Assembly (NCBI RefSeq): GCF_900188005.1
Contig: NZ_FZNR01000007.1
Location: 1 to 64,000 of the forward strand
Length of the DNA: 64,000 nt
DNA from: Actinoplanes regularis
Lineage (GTDB): Bacteria; Actinomycetota; Actinomycetes; Mycobacteriales; Micromonosporaceae
Reading direction: 5' to 3'
Made by a program: the position numbers and the translations under genes. Of the stretch, positions 37,413 to 45,922 are shown piece after piece. The first letter of the stretch is position 1; every line of letters begins with the position of its first letter. The notes beneath the pieces were generated by a model. The model made no database searches. It worked only from the letters and a program-made list of their open reading frames with translations, and was not told where the DNA came from.

Positions 37413-38483
37413 TCAGAGGAGCCTGGTCACAGCGTCGGCCAGCCGTGCCAGCCACGGGGCCGAGTCGCCGCCGCCGGGTGGGGTGCCGGAGACCGTCCAG
37501 CGGCGGATCTCGACCGGGTCGAGCAGCTGTTCCAAGGTCCGGGTGCTGACCAGAGAGGGAAACGGCGCCGGGCTCGCGAACGACGGTGCCGGGCCCGAAA
37601 AGGAGGGCGCGGTAGGTGTGTACTCGGACGACCGTTCCAGGGACAGGGAGGATCGCATCTCGGTCGACAGGGTGCCGATGGCCAGGCTTCGCAGCCGGGG
37701 ACGCAGGTGCAGGTCCGGCAACTCGGCGAGCAGCACGGCGTCGTAGAGGTCTTTCATCGCCGACACCCGGTGGGTCCGCTGGTCGGCGGCGAGCCAGTGC
37801 AATTTCCACGCCAGGGAGAGCTCGCGGGTCGCGGTCCACAAGCCGACCGGTGGCAGGCCACCGGACCGCGGCACAGCCGTGCACACCGGCGCGTCCGGCA
37901 GGTCCTCGCCGAAAGAGACGTCGATCTGGACCTCACCCTCCTCACCGTCGGGTGCCCGCCAGGGCAGTGCGAACCGGACGCGGCCGTTCTCCCCGCCCGG
38001 CTCGTACTCCGCGTAGTCCCAGTCGGAGGAGAATCCGATCGCCTCAGGCTCGAACTCGATCCCGCCGGGCGTTCGCGCGTCCTGCCTGATCAGTTCCGTC
38101 AGCTCGTTGTCCAGCGCCTCGTCGTTCAGACTGTCCAGCCCGGCTGCGGGGATCCAGTTCAGTCCCTCCGGGGGTAGCCGGGGGTGCCGGCCGGCCGTAT
38201 CGAACTCCTCGAACTCCCACATCTCGTTGCGAGCGGCCCCATGGGCTGCTTCCGGCCACTCCTGCACGGGCGCGAGCCGATCGAAGTACGGGTAAGGATC
38301 GAGGTCGTCCATTCGCGACATGGTGGGTGGGCGAACGATCCAGTCCAGATCGCCGGGGGGCCGCGCCGCGTCGCCGACCCAGGCCGGCATGGTCATGCTG
38401 CCGCGCAACACCAGCCAGTCCGCCCAGGGCGACTCGGCGACCAGCGTCATGATGTGATCCAGGGCGGATCGCTGTGCGTTCAC
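37413..38483 (-). CDS. Nucleotidyltransferase-fold protein (AbiEii-like)
   Basis: A 356-residue protein with the polymerase-beta-type nucleotidyltransferase signature. LVLRGSMTM (RGS at 27-29) is followed by GDLDWIV (Asp45 and Asp47), a third acidic strand in VQIDVSFGEDLP, and a helix pair RELSLAWKLHWLAADQ...MKDLYDAVLLAEL that resembles AbiEii/DUF1814 proteins. The C-terminal third is Ser/Pro-rich, then helical. The GTG overlaps the stop of the preceding gene (GTGA), so the two are translated together. The target (RNA, nucleotide or protein) is unknown. A toxin-like role is possible by family, but no AbiEi antitoxin is seen. Confidence 0.75.
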   Translation of the reverse strand: MNAQRSALDHIMTLVAESPWADWLVLRGSMTMPAWVGDAARPPGDLDWIVRPPTMSRMDDLDPYPYFDRLAPVQEWPEAAHGAARNEMWEFEEFDTAGRHPRLPPEGLNWIPAAGLDSLNDEALDNELTELIRQDARTPGGIEFEPEAIGFSSDWDYAEYEPGGENGRVRFALPWRAPDGEEGEVQIDVSFGEDLPDAPVCTAVPRSGGLPPVGLWTATRELSLAWKLHWLAADQRTHRVSAMKDLYDAVLLAELPDLHLRPRLRSLAIGTLSTEMRSSLSLERSSEYTPTAPSFSGPAPSFASPAPFPSLVSTRTLEQLLDPVEIRRWTVSGTPPGGGDSAPWLARLADAVTRLL

Positions 38484-39085
38484 TCGAACCAGCCGGCGTC
38501 CAGCGCTGGATTGTCGTCGACCAGGACCCACTCCTGCTCGACCTCGGCCACCTCCCACCCCGCGCCGGCGACCGCACCGAGCAGCCCGGCCAGCGTCGCG
38601 GCCGCCTCGGAGCGCTCGACCTGGTAGCAGCGCTGGGTGATGAATCGCTCCTGAACCCCGTCGGCCCGCACCCGCCGGGCGTTGCGCGACAGACGCGCCC
38701 CGTGCTCGACGGCCATGGCCCGGACGCGGTCGAGGTCGGTCGACGCGGGAAGCAGCAGTTTGACGTGGTGTTCGAAGTAGAGATCCGGCTGTTCGGCGGC
38801 CTGCTCCGCCGTTACCGGGGCTTCGCTGCCGGACGCTGCGGCCTCCACCTTGAGCCGGGAGACCGGGAAGCCCTCCGAGCGCAGCGCGGAGGCCGTCCGG
38901 CGGGCGTCCGCCTCGGCCGAGGCGGGGGTGCCGTCGGAGAGCCAGCTCAGCATCGGCTGGCTCGCATGCTCACCGCGGTCGAGCTGGATGCGGGTGTACT
39001 TCACCCCGCGATCGGCCGCCAGTGATCGAAGCCGCTCGTCGTCGGCCTCGGCGGACACCGTCAGATGGATCTCGTATCGACTCAC
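38480..39085 (-). CDS. Conserved hypothetical protein with internal duplication
   Basis: A 201-residue protein of two similar halves. Half 1: YEIHLTV, then LRSLAADRGVKYTRIQLDRG and LRSEGFPVSRLKVE. Half 2: YFEHHVKLLLP, then VRAMAVEHGARLSRNARRVR and VAGAGWEVAEVEQE. The pattern suggests two ferredoxin-like domains. The end reads VDDNPALDAGWFE. It starts at GTG and overlaps the nucleotidyltransferase gene. No enzyme family was recognised; the HLT of half 1 recalls one half of a 2H motif but is not convincing. Confidence 0.7.
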   Translation of the reverse strand: MSRYEIHLTVSAEADDERLRSLAADRGVKYTRIQLDRGEHASQPMLSWLSDGTPASAEADARRTASALRSEGFPVSRLKVEAAASGSEAPVTAEQAAEQPDLYFEHHVKLLLPASTDLDRVRAMAVEHGARLSRNARRVRADGVQERFITQRCYQVERSEAAATLAGLLGAVAGAGWEVAEVEQEWVLVDDNPALDAGWFE

Positions 39086-39609
39086 CCGCGCACGCTAACC
39101 GCCGCGTATGACATTTATTGCCGAGGCGAAGCCGCTGAGCGCGGCTCGATCCGTCTCCGGCCGCAGCCACCCGTCCCGCCGCTCATCCCGAGCCGGTTCC
39201 CGCCCGATCGGCCCGCTGCCCAGCCAACCTCCACAGTGCCATCGACACCAGAACAATCAGCCCCTGCCAGTCTCAACTTGAGTCGATCTTGTGTGTGGTG
39301 GCGGGCGGTAGTCATGGCCTCGCGGGGGATCGCTCGCGGGTGGGCGGGTGGCTGGGGTTGGTCGCCATGCGGTGTGGCCGGTGGGTTTCGGCCGGTGGCG
39401 CCGCTCGCGGTCGGCTGGGTGGGTGGGGGTCGTCCCGGGATGCGAGCACAAGCAACGCGGCTGCTCAAGGAACATCCAAGATCAACTTGTGCTTATCGGC
39501 ATGGGGATTGGCTGGGTTGTGTTGTGGGGCGGGCTGTGGAAGTGATCGTGGGCGCCAGCCAGGCCCGCGAGCAGTGAGTACAGGCCGGCGCGGCCCGATG
39601 CAGGACCGG
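39086..39609. other. Gene-free interval
   Basis: These 524 bases hold no frame with convincing protein character on either strand. The first bases upstream of 39085 are A/T-rich on the minus strand (CAATAAATGTCATACG) and probably carry the promoter of the 38480-39085 pair. Inverted copies of CAAGATC with nearby AACTTG occur around 39270 and 39476; their meaning is unclear. Confidence 0.4.
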
Positions 39610-40023
39610 TCAGGTGGTGGCTTCGAGGGTGGCGCGGATCGGCTGGAGCGCCTGGAGGGCCTTGTCCAGCGCGTCCTCCCAGAGCTCGCGCCATTCGGAG
39701 TCGTCGCCGGCGATCCGGTCGAGGGCGCGCAGGGCGAGCGCCGGCAGATCGGACGGCAGGTCGAGGGTGCCGCCCTCGGTGATGAAGTCGGGGGCGTAGG
39801 CCGTGGTGATCGCCGGACCACCCGGCAGCTGAGAGGCGACGACGGCCGCGGCGGCGATCGCCTCGCAGGCGACGTCGCTGTCGAGGTACTCGTCCTCGTC
39901 GAGAACCTCGGTGAGGGTCGCGCGGATGATCTCCACGCGCCGGCCGGGCTCGGCGTCGTCCAGGTCGCCCGACCAGTCAGCCGCGGTGTCGTTGTCGAAC
40001 GGTCCGAAGTCCCAGGTTCCCAA
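39610..40023 (-). CDS. DUF4259 protein
   Basis: A 137-residue acidic protein matching the DUF4259 pattern: an N-terminal GTWDFGPFDNDTAADW, an acidic helix DEDEYLDSDVACEAIAAAAV, then LALRALDRI and SEWRELWED. It starts at TTG, with GGAGG six bases upstream. The function is unknown; the family occurs singly across actinobacteria and is sometimes near toxin-immunity genes. Confidence 0.85.
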   Translation of the reverse strand: MGTWDFGPFDNDTAADWSGDLDDAEPGRRVEIIRATLTEVLDEDEYLDSDVACEAIAAAAVVASQLPGGPAITTAYAPDFITEGGTLDLPSDLPALALRALDRIAGDDSEWRELWEDALDKALQALQPIRATLEATT

Positions 40024-40116
40024 CGCGATCCTCCATGATGTGCTGCCGAGTTCCAGAAATGATCACATATCTCTCGCCGGAAGAAGAGCGCGCCAGAGCG
40101 TGAGACCATCCCCGCC

Positions 40117-40470
40117 GGACGCCGGACGCCGGACGCCGGACGCCGGACGCCGGACGCCGGACGCCGGACGCCGGACGCCGGACGCCGGACGCCGGACGCC
40201 GGACGCCGCAGGCCGGACGCCGGGCGCGGGGCGCGGGATGCCGCAGGCCGGAGGCCGGGCGCGGGGCGCGGGAGGCCGGGCGCGGGGCGCCGGACACGCC
40301 GCAGGCTGGGGGCCGGACGCGGGGCGCCGGACACACCGCAGGCCGGAGGCCGGACGCGGGGCGCGGGATGCCGGACGCCGCAGGCCGGAGGCCGCATGCC
40401 GCACGCCGCACGCGGGATGCCGGATGCGGGATGCCGGACGCCGGACGCCGGATGCCGGGCGCGGGACGCG
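40117..40470. repeat. 7-bp (GGACGCC) minisatellite and degenerate expansion
   Basis: GGACGCC is repeated 13 times exactly from 40117 to 40207. About 260 bases of degenerate relatives follow (GGGCGCG, GGATGCC, GGAGGCC, GCAGGCC), including larger duplicated blocks such as CGCGGGGCGCCGGACAC. It fills the 505-base gap between the recQ stop and the DUF4259 gene. No gene is supported here. Confidence 0.9.
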
Positions 40471-40528
40471 GAGGCCAGGCGAGGATCGTGGAGCGCGGAG
40501 TGCAAGATCTTCCGGGCTGCGCCGGTGG

Positions 40529-42427
40529 CTACTCCGCGGAGGGCTCCTCCCCGCTGGGGTCCTCGCCGCGGACGACGGCGAGGACGTCGTCGCCGAACTT
40601 GGTCAGTTTGCTCTGGCCGACGCCGCTCACCGTGCCCAGCTGGTCGAGTGAGGACGGCTCCAGCACCGCGATCGCTCGCAGGGTCTTGTCGTGGAAGATC
40701 ACGTACGGCGGGATGGCCTGCGCCTTCGCGATCGAGGCGCGCCAGGCACGCAGGCGCTCGAAGAGCGGCTCGGCCTCTGCCGGAAAGTCGGCGGGTGCGG
40801 CGGCCGGCGCGCGCGAGGAGCGCGAGGACCCGGCCGACGACGAGGTGCCGGCGCGGAGGCGCTGGGCCGGGATCTCGCGGCGCATCATCAGGGTGACCTC
40901 GCCGCGCAGCACCGAGGAGCTGCGGTCGGTGAGGACCAGCGTGCTGTACTCGCCCTCGACCGCCAGGTAGCCCCCGGCGAGTAGCTGACGGACCACGCCC
41001 CGCCACTCGGTGTCGCGCAGGTCCGCGCCGATGCCGAAGACGCTCAGTTCGTCGTGGCGGAACTGGCTGACCTTGTCGGTGCGCTTGCCGAGCAGGATGT
41101 CGATGGACTGGCCGGCACCGAACTTCTGGTTGCGCTCCTTCTTCAGCCGGAACACCGTGGAGAGCAGTTTCTGCGCCGGCACCGTGCCGTCCCAGGATTC
41201 CGGCGGGGCCAGGCAGGTGTCGCAGTTCCCGCACCGTGCGGACGGCGCCTCCTGATCGAAATAGGCCAGGAGTCGCTCGCGGCGGCAGGAGACCGTCTCG
41301 CAGAGGGCCAGCATGGCGTCGAGGTGGCTGGCCGCGTTGCGGCGGAACGCGAGGTCACCCTCCGAGCTGTCGATCATCTTGCGCTGCTGCACCACGTCCT
41401 GCAGGCCGTAGGCGAGCCAGGCGGTCGAGGGCAGGCCGTCGCGCCCGGCCCGGCCGGTCTCCTGGTAATACCCCTCGACCGATTTCGGCAGGTCGAGGTG
41501 GGCGACGAAGCGTACGTCGGGTTTGTCGATGCCCATCCCGAAGGCGATCGTGGCGACCATGACCAGGCCGTCCTCACGCAGGAACCGGGCCTGGTTCTCC
41601 TGGCGGGTCTGCGGGCTCAGGCCGGCGTGGTACGGCAGCGCGGGGATCCCGTTCGCCGACAGGAACTCCGCGTGTTTATCCACCGAGGCCCGGGACAGGC
41701 AGTAGACGATGCCGGCGTCGCCGGGGTGCTCGGTGCGCAGCAGGTCGAGCAGTTGCCGCTTGGGCTCGTTCTTCCCGACGATCCGGTACTGAATGTTGGG
41801 GCGGTCGAAGCTCGCGGTGAAGTGCCGCGCCGAGGTCAGCCGCAACCGCTCGGCGATCTCGCCCCGGGTGGTCGTGGTCGCGGTCGCGGTCAGCGCGATC
41901 CGCGGCACGTCCGGCCAGCGCTCGTGCAGCATCGACAGCGCCAGGTAGTCGGGCCGGAAGTCGTGGCCCCACTGGGAGACGCAGTGCGCCTCGTCGATCG
42001 CGAACAGGGAGATCTCGCCCCGGTCGAGCAGTCGCTGCACCGCGGGGGTGCCCAGGCCCTCGGGCGCGACGTAGAGGAGATCCAGCTCACCGGCGACGAA
42101 CTCGGCCTCGACCAGGCGCCGCTCGTCGAAATCCTGGGTCGAGTTGAGGAAGTTGGCCCGGACGCCGAGCGTGCGCAGAGCGTCGACCTGGTCCTGCATC
42201 AGCGCGATCAGCGGCGAGATCACCACGCCGGTGCCGGGCCGGACCAGCGCCGGGATCTGATAGCACAGCGATTTCCCGCCGCCGGTTGGCATCAGCACCA
42301 GCGCGTCGCCACCGCTGATCACGTGCTCGACGATCTCGCGCTGCTGCCCGCGGAACTCCGGGTAACCGAAGATGCGGTTGAGCGCGTCGATGGCTCTGGA
42401 AACAGGGATCGCGGGAGCCGAAGTCAC
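40529..42427 (-). CDS. recQ: ATP-dependent DNA helicase RecQ
   Basis: A 632-residue 3'-5' helicase of recombination and replication-fork repair. Superfamily 2 motifs: MPTGGGKSLCYQIPA (Walker A), AIDEAHCVSQWGHDFRPDY (DEAH and aromatic loop), ALTATAT, and the second domain GFG-type GLVMVATIAFGMGIDKPDVR and QETGRAGRDG. A zinc site (CRRERLLAYFDQ...CGNCDTC), the RQC winged helix and a C-terminal HRDC domain (LRAWRASIAKAQAIPPYVIF) follow. Length and order match E. coli RecQ. Confidence 0.96.
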   Translation of the reverse strand: MTSAPAIPVSRAIDALNRIFGYPEFRGQQREIVEHVISGGDALVLMPTGGGKSLCYQIPALVRPGTGVVISPLIALMQDQVDALRTLGVRANFLNSTQDFDERRLVEAEFVAGELDLLYVAPEGLGTPAVQRLLDRGEISLFAIDEAHCVSQWGHDFRPDYLALSMLHERWPDVPRIALTATATTTTRGEIAERLRLTSARHFTASFDRPNIQYRIVGKNEPKRQLLDLLRTEHPGDAGIVYCLSRASVDKHAEFLSANGIPALPYHAGLSPQTRQENQARFLREDGLVMVATIAFGMGIDKPDVRFVAHLDLPKSVEGYYQETGRAGRDGLPSTAWLAYGLQDVVQQRKMIDSSEGDLAFRRNAASHLDAMLALCETVSCRRERLLAYFDQEAPSARCGNCDTCLAPPESWDGTVPAQKLLSTVFRLKKERNQKFGAGQSIDILLGKRTDKVSQFRHDELSVFGIGADLRDTEWRGVVRQLLAGGYLAVEGEYSTLVLTDRSSSVLRGEVTLMMRREIPAQRLRAGTSSSAGSSRSSRAPAAAPADFPAEAEPLFERLRAWRASIAKAQAIPPYVIFHDKTLRAIAVLEPSSLDQLGTVSGVGQSKLTKFGDDVLAVVRGEDPSGEEPSAE

Positions 42428-42479
42428 CCAGCGATAGTAGTGAGCCGGACCGGTGTCCTGCCCATGCCTGTGGACAACT

Positions 42480-44465
42480 CTAAGGAGTGACGGGCAGGCC
42501 GACCAGATCGAGGATCTGCCGGGCGGGGCTGCCGGCGGACGCGATCAGCGTCAGCTGCGCCTTCTGTTCGTGGTGCTGCTCGGCGATCCGGTACAGCGCC
42601 GAGACCCCGGCGCTGGCCAGGTGGCTCACCCCGGTCAGGTCCAGGGTTATCGGTACGGTTCCGCCCCGGCTGCGACGCAGCAGTTCGCGCTGCATCTGGA
42701 GCGCCGACGTGGCGTCCACCGGCCCGTCGACCCGGACGTGTGCCTCTTCGTCGCCGGGCAGTTCGGAGATGGACATCTCAGCCGGCGCCTCCCGGACGGA
42801 AGGCGCGTCGTCGAAGCTGGTCAGCAGGCGCGCCGGCCGGCTCAGCGGATGCCGGATGGTGACCACCGTGCCGTGGGCGCCCGGCTCGACACGCAGGCTC
42901 TCCACCAGTTGGGCGGTCAGCGCCAGGCCGCGGCCGCGGATCGGCTCCCGCACCGGCGAGCGCCACCCGCCGTGATCGGTGACGGTCGCCTCGACGCGGC
43001 CCGCGGCGGTGAGCGCTGCCCGTACCTCAATCGTGGTTCTGTCCGGATCGCCGCCGGGAGGCGTATCGCCGAAGGCGTGCTCGACCGCGTTGGTCGCCAG
43101 CTCACCCAGCGCGTGTTGCAGCACGAAGATGTCGTGCTCCGCCGCGCCGAGCGCGGTGAGCCATTCACCGAACCGCGCGCGGGTGCCGCGCAGCGCCGCC
43201 GGGTCGGCGGGCAGTTCGATGATCATTTCTGGTGCGACGGAGACCCGCTGCACCGCCAGCAGCGTGATGTCGTCCGCGTGTCCACCGGCCCGCACCAGCA
43301 ATTCGATCGTCTGCGCGCACACCCGGGCCGTCGCGGTCGTCCCCGAATCCCGCAGCGCCCGCCCGGCTGCCGCGTCCGCGGCGACCCGGGCGAGCTCGGC
43401 GGACGGCGACGAGCCTGACAGCGGCCGCTCCAGAATTCCGTCGGTGTAGAGCAGCATCAGATCTTCCGGCTCCAAGCGGTCCTGCCGCACCGGGAACACC
43501 CCGCCCGTGCACAGCGGAGTCCCGCCGGTCGCGGGAAGGAACCGGGTCGTGCCGTCCGAGGCGACCACGAGCGGCGGCGGATGCCCGGCCGTGCAGTACG
43601 TCAGCTCCCCGTTCGCCGGATCGAGCACCGCGAGGCAGACCGTGGTCGCGTGCGCCGCCCCCATCCGCCCGGCGAACCGGTCGGCGGCGGCCAGTGCCTC
43701 GCCGGGCGAGGCATCGGAGTCCAGCCGTTCCTGGAGCACCGCACGCAGCTGGCCCATCGCCCCGGAGGCGGTGATCCCGTGCCCGACCACGTCGCCGACC
43801 ACCAGCGCGACCCGCCCGTCCGGCCGGGCCACCGCGTCGAACCAGTCGCCGCCGGCCGCGGTGTCCGCGTCGGCGAGCAGGTAGCTGGCCGCCACCTGGA
43901 GGCCGGGCAGCACGGGCAGGCCGGGCGGCAGCAGTTCCCGCTGCAGCTCGGTGATCACGTCCAGGGTCTGCTCGTAGCGGCGGCGCAGCTGAGCCGTCTC
44001 GGCCTCGGCGGCCTGCCGGATCCGGGCCATCTCGGTGACGTCGAACGCGGCCCCGATCACGCCGCGCAGCGACCCGTCCGGCGCTCGCCACGGCATGATC
44101 GTGAACGTCACGAAGATCTCGTTCACCGAGCCGTCCGGCTGGTCGAGGTGCACCCGCCACTGCCTGCCGGCGACCGTCTCGCCGGTGCGGTACACCTCGT
44201 GGAACACGTCGATGAACTGCTGCCCGGCGAGGTCGCTGAGCACCTCCCGGCACGGGCGGCCGATCACCTCCCGGCCGGGCAGCACCGCCCGGGTCGCCGC
44301 GTTCGCGCCGACCGTCAGCAATTCGGGCCCCTCGAAGAGGATGACGATGAACGGCAACTGGTCGACTGCGGACAGCATCGCGTCCAGGTCGCCCGCTTCC
44401 GGAATGTGCACGCCCGTCACGATGACATCGTGCCGGAAACCGCGCCAGGCGGAACCTGGGGTCAC
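42480..44465 (-). CDS. PAS-SpoIIE phosphatase-RsbW kinase-STAS regulator
   Basis: A 661-residue signalling protein. Order: PAS domain (about 35-155), short coiled coil (about 155-190), SpoIIE/PP2C phosphatase (about 195-405: GGDWFDAV, VVGDVVGHG, TYCTAGHPPPLVV, LLYTDGILERP, ADDITLLAV, all metal aspartates present), RsbW-like HATPase (about 415-550, LGELATNAVEHAF and RGRGLALTAQLVES) and C-terminal STAS domain (about 570-661, DLTGVSHLASAGVSALYRIA). It joins three partner-switching activities in one chain. The GTG at 44465 overlaps the RibA stop (GTGA); a GTG at 44420 is the alternative. Confidence 0.88.
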   Translation of the reverse strand: MTPGSAWRGFRHDVIVTGVHIPEAGDLDAMLSAVDQLPFIVILFEGPELLTVGANAATRAVLPGREVIGRPCREVLSDLAGQQFIDVFHEVYRTGETVAGRQWRVHLDQPDGSVNEIFVTFTIMPWRAPDGSLRGVIGAAFDVTEMARIRQAAEAETAQLRRRYEQTLDVITELQRELLPPGLPVLPGLQVAASYLLADADTAAGGDWFDAVARPDGRVALVVGDVVGHGITASGAMGQLRAVLQERLDSDASPGEALAAADRFAGRMGAAHATTVCLAVLDPANGELTYCTAGHPPPLVVASDGTTRFLPATGGTPLCTGGVFPVRQDRLEPEDLMLLYTDGILERPLSGSSPSAELARVAADAAAGRALRDSGTTATARVCAQTIELLVRAGGHADDITLLAVQRVSVAPEMIIELPADPAALRGTRARFGEWLTALGAAEHDIFVLQHALGELATNAVEHAFGDTPPGGDPDRTTIEVRAALTAAGRVEATVTDHGGWRSPVREPIRGRGLALTAQLVESLRVEPGAHGTVVTIRHPLSRPARLLTSFDDAPSVREAPAEMSISELPGDEEAHVRVDGPVDATSALQMQRELLRRSRGGTVPITLDLTGVSHLASAGVSALYRIAEQHHEQKAQLTLIASAGSPARQILDLVGLPVTP

Positions 44466-45121
44466 TCGGCCAGGGGCAGCTCGATGGTGTGGGAGGTGTG
44501 CGATGCTTTGGAACGCAGATAGCGGACATTCGCCGCGGAGACGTGCACACCGGTCGGAATCCGCTGGGTAACCTCGATGCCCAGTGCGTCCAGTTGCAGG
44601 CTCTTGTCCGGGTTGTTGCTGAGCAGCCGGATCCGGTCGGCGCCGACGGCGAGCAGCATCTGCGCGGCCACGGTGTAGTCCCGTTCGTCCTCGCCCCGGC
44701 CCAGGGCCACGTTGGCCTGGTAGGTGTCGAGGCCGTCGTCCTGCAGCGCGTACGCGTCCAGCTTGGCGTAGAGACCGATGCCCCGGCCCTCCTGCCGCAG
44801 GTAGAGCAGGAAGCCACCCTGTTCGGTGATCCGCTCGGCCGCCTCGCGCAACTGCGGGCCGCAGTCGCAGCGCTGGCTGCCGAAGACGTCGCCGGTCAGG
44901 CACTCGCTGTGCGGCCGGACCAGTGGCGCCCGCCCACCGGCGGCCGACTTGGTCAGCGCCCGCCGCCAGTCACCGAGCCCCAGCAGCAGGTGCTCGCGAC
45001 CGTCGGCCAGCCCGTCGAACGTCATCACCTGGGCGGTCGTGGCGTAGCCGTCGGGGAACCGCAGGGGGACGGTCACCTGCCGCCGGACGGCAGCCTCGGT
45101 CGTGGCCGTGGCTTCAGACAT
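44462..45121 (-). CDS. ribA: GTP cyclohydrolase II
   Basis: A 219-residue enzyme opening GTP to 2,5-diamino-6-ribosylamino-pyrimidinone phosphate, formate and PPi. The zinc site is ECLTGDVFGSQRCDCG (three Cys). The substrate and catalytic region is RQEGRGIGLYAKLDAYALQD, and the C-terminal LLSNNPDKSLQLDALGI completes the family pattern. It stands alone rather than fused to RibB and is away from a riboflavin operon. It is divergent from a RibD-like reductase gene (82-base gap), so it may serve a dedicated secondary pathway. Confidence 0.93.
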   Translation of the reverse strand: MSEATATTEAAVRRQVTVPLRFPDGYATTAQVMTFDGLADGREHLLLGLGDWRRALTKSAAGGRAPLVRPHSECLTGDVFGSQRCDCGPQLREAAERITEQGGFLLYLRQEGRGIGLYAKLDAYALQDDGLDTYQANVALGRGEDERDYTVAAQMLLAVGADRIRLLSNNPDKSLQLDALGIEVTQRIPTGVHVSAANVRYLRSKASHTSHTIELPLAE

Positions 45122-45203
45122 CGGTCCTCCTCATATCTTTCCGGTGGCGGAAGCTGTGCCCGAAGATCGGCCGCCGCACACCGCGGATTATCGTGGACGC
45201 ACG

Positions 45204-45896
45204 ATGGCTGAGCGTCCTTACACCTTGTTGAGCTGTGGCATGTCCATCGACGGTTATCTCGATGACACCACTGAGGAGCGGCTGCTCCTGTCGAACGACG
45301 CGGATTTCGACCGCGTCGACGAAGTGCGCGCCGGCTGCGACGCCATCCTGGTCGGCGCGTCGACGATCCGCCAGGACAACCCCCGCCTGCTGGTCCGCTC
45401 GGCGCGGCGGCGTGCGGACCGGGTCGCCCGCGGCACCACGGAGAACCCGGTCAAGGTCACCGTGACCAGCCGTGGCGGCCTCGATCCGGCGGCGTCGTTC
45501 TTCACCGCCGGCGAGTCGCGGAAACTCGTCTACTGCGCCACCCCGGCGGTGGCCGAGGCCCGGGACCGGCTCGGCGCGATGGCCACCGTGGTCGACGGTG
45601 GCGACCCGGTCGACGTGCACCTCATCTCGGCGGACCTGGCCACTCGGGGAGTCCGGCGGCTGATGGTCGAGGGCGGCGGCACCATGCACACCCAGTTCCT
45701 CACCCGCGACCTCGCGGACGAGTTGCAGCTGGTCGTGGCGCCGTTCTTCGTCGGAGACTCGCGGGCGCCGCGGTTCGTGCACGACGGCGACTTCCCGGCC
45801 GGCCCGAAGAACCGGGCCAGGCTGGCGGAGGTCCGCCAGATCGGCGACGTGGTCCTGCTCCGCTACGCACTCTCGGATCGCTTCGACCCGAGGTAG
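45204..45896 (+). CDS. RibD C-terminal-type reductase
   Basis: A 230-residue reductase with the dihydrofolate-reductase-like RibD_C fold. Seen: YTLLSCGMSIDGYLDDT, CDAILVGASTIRQDNPRLLV, VTVTSRGGLDP, RRLMVEGGGTMHTQFL and ADELQLVVAPFFVGD. In riboflavin synthesis this domain reduces the ribosyl group of the RibA-derived pyrimidine with NADPH. The deaminase half of RibD is missing. It is divergent from the GTP cyclohydrolase II gene, which fits successive steps on a GTP-derived pyrimidine or pterin. Confidence 0.9.
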   Translation: MAERPYTLLSCGMSIDGYLDDTTEERLLLSNDADFDRVDEVRAGCDAILVGASTIRQDNPRLLVRSARRRADRVARGTTENPVKVTVTSRGGLDPAASFFTAGESRKLVYCATPAVAEARDRLGAMATVVDGGDPVDVHLISADLATRGVRRLMVEGGGTMHTQFLTRDLADELQLVVAPFFVGDSRAPRFVHDGDFPAGPKNRARLAEVRQIGDVVLLRYALSDRFDPR

Positions 45897-45922
45897 GCGG
45901 AGCGGTCCGGGTCCGCTCGGGA

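Noticed and set aside
37413..39085. Classical AbiE phage-defence operon
   Set aside because: The partner does not look like the AbiEi winged-helix antitoxin, so the name AbiE is not justified.
39086..39609. Mobile-element boundary suggested by inverted CAAGATC copies
   Set aside because: The matches are only about 7 bp, with no transposase or target duplication.
40117..40470. Array considered as a gene for a repetitive (PDAGRRT)n protein
   Set aside because: The peptide is simply the 7-bp repeat read in frame, and equally regular peptides appear in the other frames and strand.
44462..45896. Riboflavin biosynthesis operon
   Set aside because: Only GTP cyclohydrolase II and a lone RibD_C domain are present; the deaminase, RibB, RibH, RibE and FMN riboswitch are absent.
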